Origin: Opitutia bacterium
GTDB lineage: Bacteria; Verrucomicrobiota; Verrucomicrobiia; Opitutales; UBA953
Reading direction: 5' to 3'
Assembly (NCBI GenBank): GCA_003569245.1
Contig: BGOM01000010.1
Span: forward strand, 1 to 64,000
Length of the DNA: 64,000 bases
Shown here: positions 62,948 to 64,000 of the stretch, piece by piece
Position numbering within the stretch: position 1 is the stretch's first letter
Layout of the letters: every line of letters begins with the position of its first letter
Translations under genes and position numbers: made by a program
Notes under the pieces: model-generated
Told to the model about the DNA's origin: nothing
The model's input: the letters and a program-made list of their open reading frames with translations, nothing else
Databases searched by the model: none

Positions 62948-63922
62948 ATGTCCGACCAAGCCCCCGACACCCGCCCGGAATCGGTCTCCGTCCGCGAGTT
63001 CTTCGACTCCTTCCGCGACATGCTCCAGATGGAGCTCCTGGCCGGGGAGGCCGGGCTCGACAACGTGATCGCGGAGAAGTCCCTGAACCGCCCGGCCCTC
63101 GCCGTGACCGGCTACTTCAAGGAATTCGCCCATAAGCGCCTGCAGCTCTTCGGCGCGGGCGAGATGGCCTACCTCGGCGACCAGACGGCCGCGGTGCGCG
63201 AGAAGCTGCTCGACGATGTCTTCGCCAAGCGCATCCCCGCCGTGGTCGTCTCGCGCGGCCTGCCGGCCGATGACATCCTCGTGAAGCTCGCGGACCGCCA
63301 CAAGGTCCCGCTCATCCGCACCCAGCTCAAGTCCAAGGACTTCTCGGCCGAGGCGACGGTGCTCCTGGAGGAGAAGTTCGCCCCGCGGACGAACCTGCAT
63401 GCCACGCTCGTCGACATCAAGGGCGTCGGCGTGCTGCTGCGCGGCGCCTCCGGCGTCGGCAAGAGCGAATGCGCCCTCGCCCTGATCGAGCGCGGCCATT
63501 CCTTGGTCGCGGACGACTACGTGATCGTCACGCTCATCGGCGACCGCGAGCTCCAAGGGAAGTCCAAGGAGCTCAACCGCGGTTACATGGAGTGCCGCGG
63601 CATCGGCATCATCAACGTCGCCTCGATCTTCGGGATCCGTTCCGTCCGCCTCGAGAAGCGCGTCGACCTCGTCGTCACCTTCGTCCTGTGGCAGCCCGGC
63701 ATGGATGAGGAACGCTCCGGCCTGGAGGTCGAGACCTATGAGATCCTCGGTCGCAAGGTGCCGCACATGACCATCCCGGTCCGCCCGGGCCGCGACATGG
63801 CCCGGCTCGTGGAGGTCGCCGCGATGGTGCAGGCGTTGCGCGGTATGGGGCATGACTCCGCCAAGGAATTCAGCGACCGGCTGATCCAGCACATGGCCCG
63901 CGGGGACCAGGCGAAGGCCTGA
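62948..63922 (+). CDS. hprK: HPr kinase/phosphorylase
   Basis: Phosphorylates Ser46 of HPr or related PTS proteins and reverses it, linking carbon or nitrogen state to gene control. The 324-residue protein has the N-terminal domain ([20 protein letters not shown]), the P-loop GASGVGKS (residues 166-173), [14 protein letters not shown] and the HprK signature [20 protein letters not shown]. The gene lies 4 bases after lptB. In Proteobacteria hprK also sits near lptB, together with rpoN and ptsN; here those genes are missing from the spacing. No PTS gene is in the window. Confidence 0.94.
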   Translation: MSDQAPDTRPESVSVREFFDSFRDMLQMELLAGEAGLDNVIAEKSLNRPALAVTGYFKEFAHKRLQLFGAGEMAYLGDQTAAVREKLLDDVFAKRIPAVVVSRGLPADDILVKLADRHKVPLIRTQLKSKDFSAEATVLLEEKFAPRTNLHATLVDIKGVGVLLRGASGVGKSECALALIERGHSLVADDYVIVTLIGDRELQGKSKELNRGYMECRGIGIINVASIFGIRSVRLEKRVDLVVTFVLWQPGMDEERSGLEVETYEILGRKVPHMTIPVRPGRDMARLVEVAAMVQALRGMGHDSAKEFSDRLIQHMARGDQAKA

Positions 63923-63925
63923 CCT

Positions 63926-64000
63926 TCAGCCCTTCGTCCCGTCCCAGCGGCAGTCGGCCATCACGCGCAGGCAGATCTCGCGCAGGTCGAACAAGGTGGC
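63926..64000 (-). CDS. 3' end of a minus-strand gene, unidentified
   Basis: The minus strand reads ATLFDLREICLRVMADCRWD then GTKG and a stop at 63926-63928. The frame runs off the right edge. The amphipathic helix pattern looks like coding sequence, and it is 3 bases from the convergent hprK stop, in keeping with packed convergent ends elsewhere in the window. Too little is visible to name it. Confidence 0.5.
   Translation of the reverse strand, partial: ATLFDLREICLRVMADCRWDGTKG

Overview
The window is a gene-dense, high-GC piece of a Gram-negative bacterial chromosome. It most likely comes from a Verrucomicrobiota member, possibly an Opitutae-like lineage; this is inferred from gene content, since no rRNA is present. 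Pointers are a planctomycete/verrucomicrobium-type cytochrome (DUF1587/1592/1588) protein next to a DUF1552 protein, two M60-like metallopeptidases, secreted GH36-like and GH20 glycosidases, a divergent EF-P, a phosphotransacetylase split over two genes, and lipopolysaccharide-export genes. I see no prophage, insertion sequence, CRISPR array or rRNA. One tRNA (Gln, UUG) is present. No stretch over 300 bases lacks a gene.

Layout: 1-2188 holds a permease end, an oxidoreductase and gluconokinase on the + strand, the first two full of single-base shifts. 2233-9051 (- strand) holds two small membrane proteins, a secreted GH36-like glycosidase, a ThuA-like protein and a YifB/ComM ATPase. 9196-13106 (+) is the DUF1592/DUF1552 pair, meeting head-on a secreted phosphoesterase with a beta-propeller. 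15778-23575 holds an amidohydrolase, the split phosphotransacetylase, and two M60-like peptidases around purU. 23677-26011 (+) is leuC - small ORF - leuD. 26050-34650 (- strand apart from the tRNA) holds two secreted proteins, the run pyrH-frr-sucC-sucD ending in a clear terminator, efp and a GH20 hexosaminidase. 34698-42173 is mostly + (ABCG-type transporter, two unknown exported or membrane proteins, glgC, a membrane protein) with one - strand metallo-hydrolase. 42162-48871 (-) carries a two-gene ABC exporter, ilvE, a PaaK-like adenylating enzyme and a FAH-family protein. 49001-54497 holds a Tat-exported oxidoreductase, shikimate kinase, aat, a small DNA-binding protein, and fur-nadA. 54619-63922 (+) is a tight run: DAHP synthase, Lrp regulator, aminotransferase, der, fmt, a large OstA-like protein, lptB and hprK.

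How the genes fit together: leucine (leuCD, ilvE), aromatic (DAHP synthase, aroK, aminotransferase) and NAD (nadA) biosynthesis, the succinyl-CoA step, acetate/acetyl-phosphate metabolism, glycogen synthesis and the translation factors efp, frr, der and fmt make up the housekeeping part. Secreted glycosidases, metallopeptidases and cytochrome-type proteins point to polymer and glycoprotein breakdown at the cell surface.

The most striking window-wide signals are: (1) most starts lack a Shine-Dalgarno sequence and are instead preceded by a C/T-rich stretch; (2) a two-gene ABC exporter whose two departures from consensus fall in the same ATP site; (3) an EF-P with Asn in place of the modified Lys/Arg at position 34; (4) an unknown gene coupled between leuC and leuD; (5) single-base shifts, dense in the first 1.35 kb and found at three more sites at or beside short G/C runs, which look like sequence errors rather than decay.
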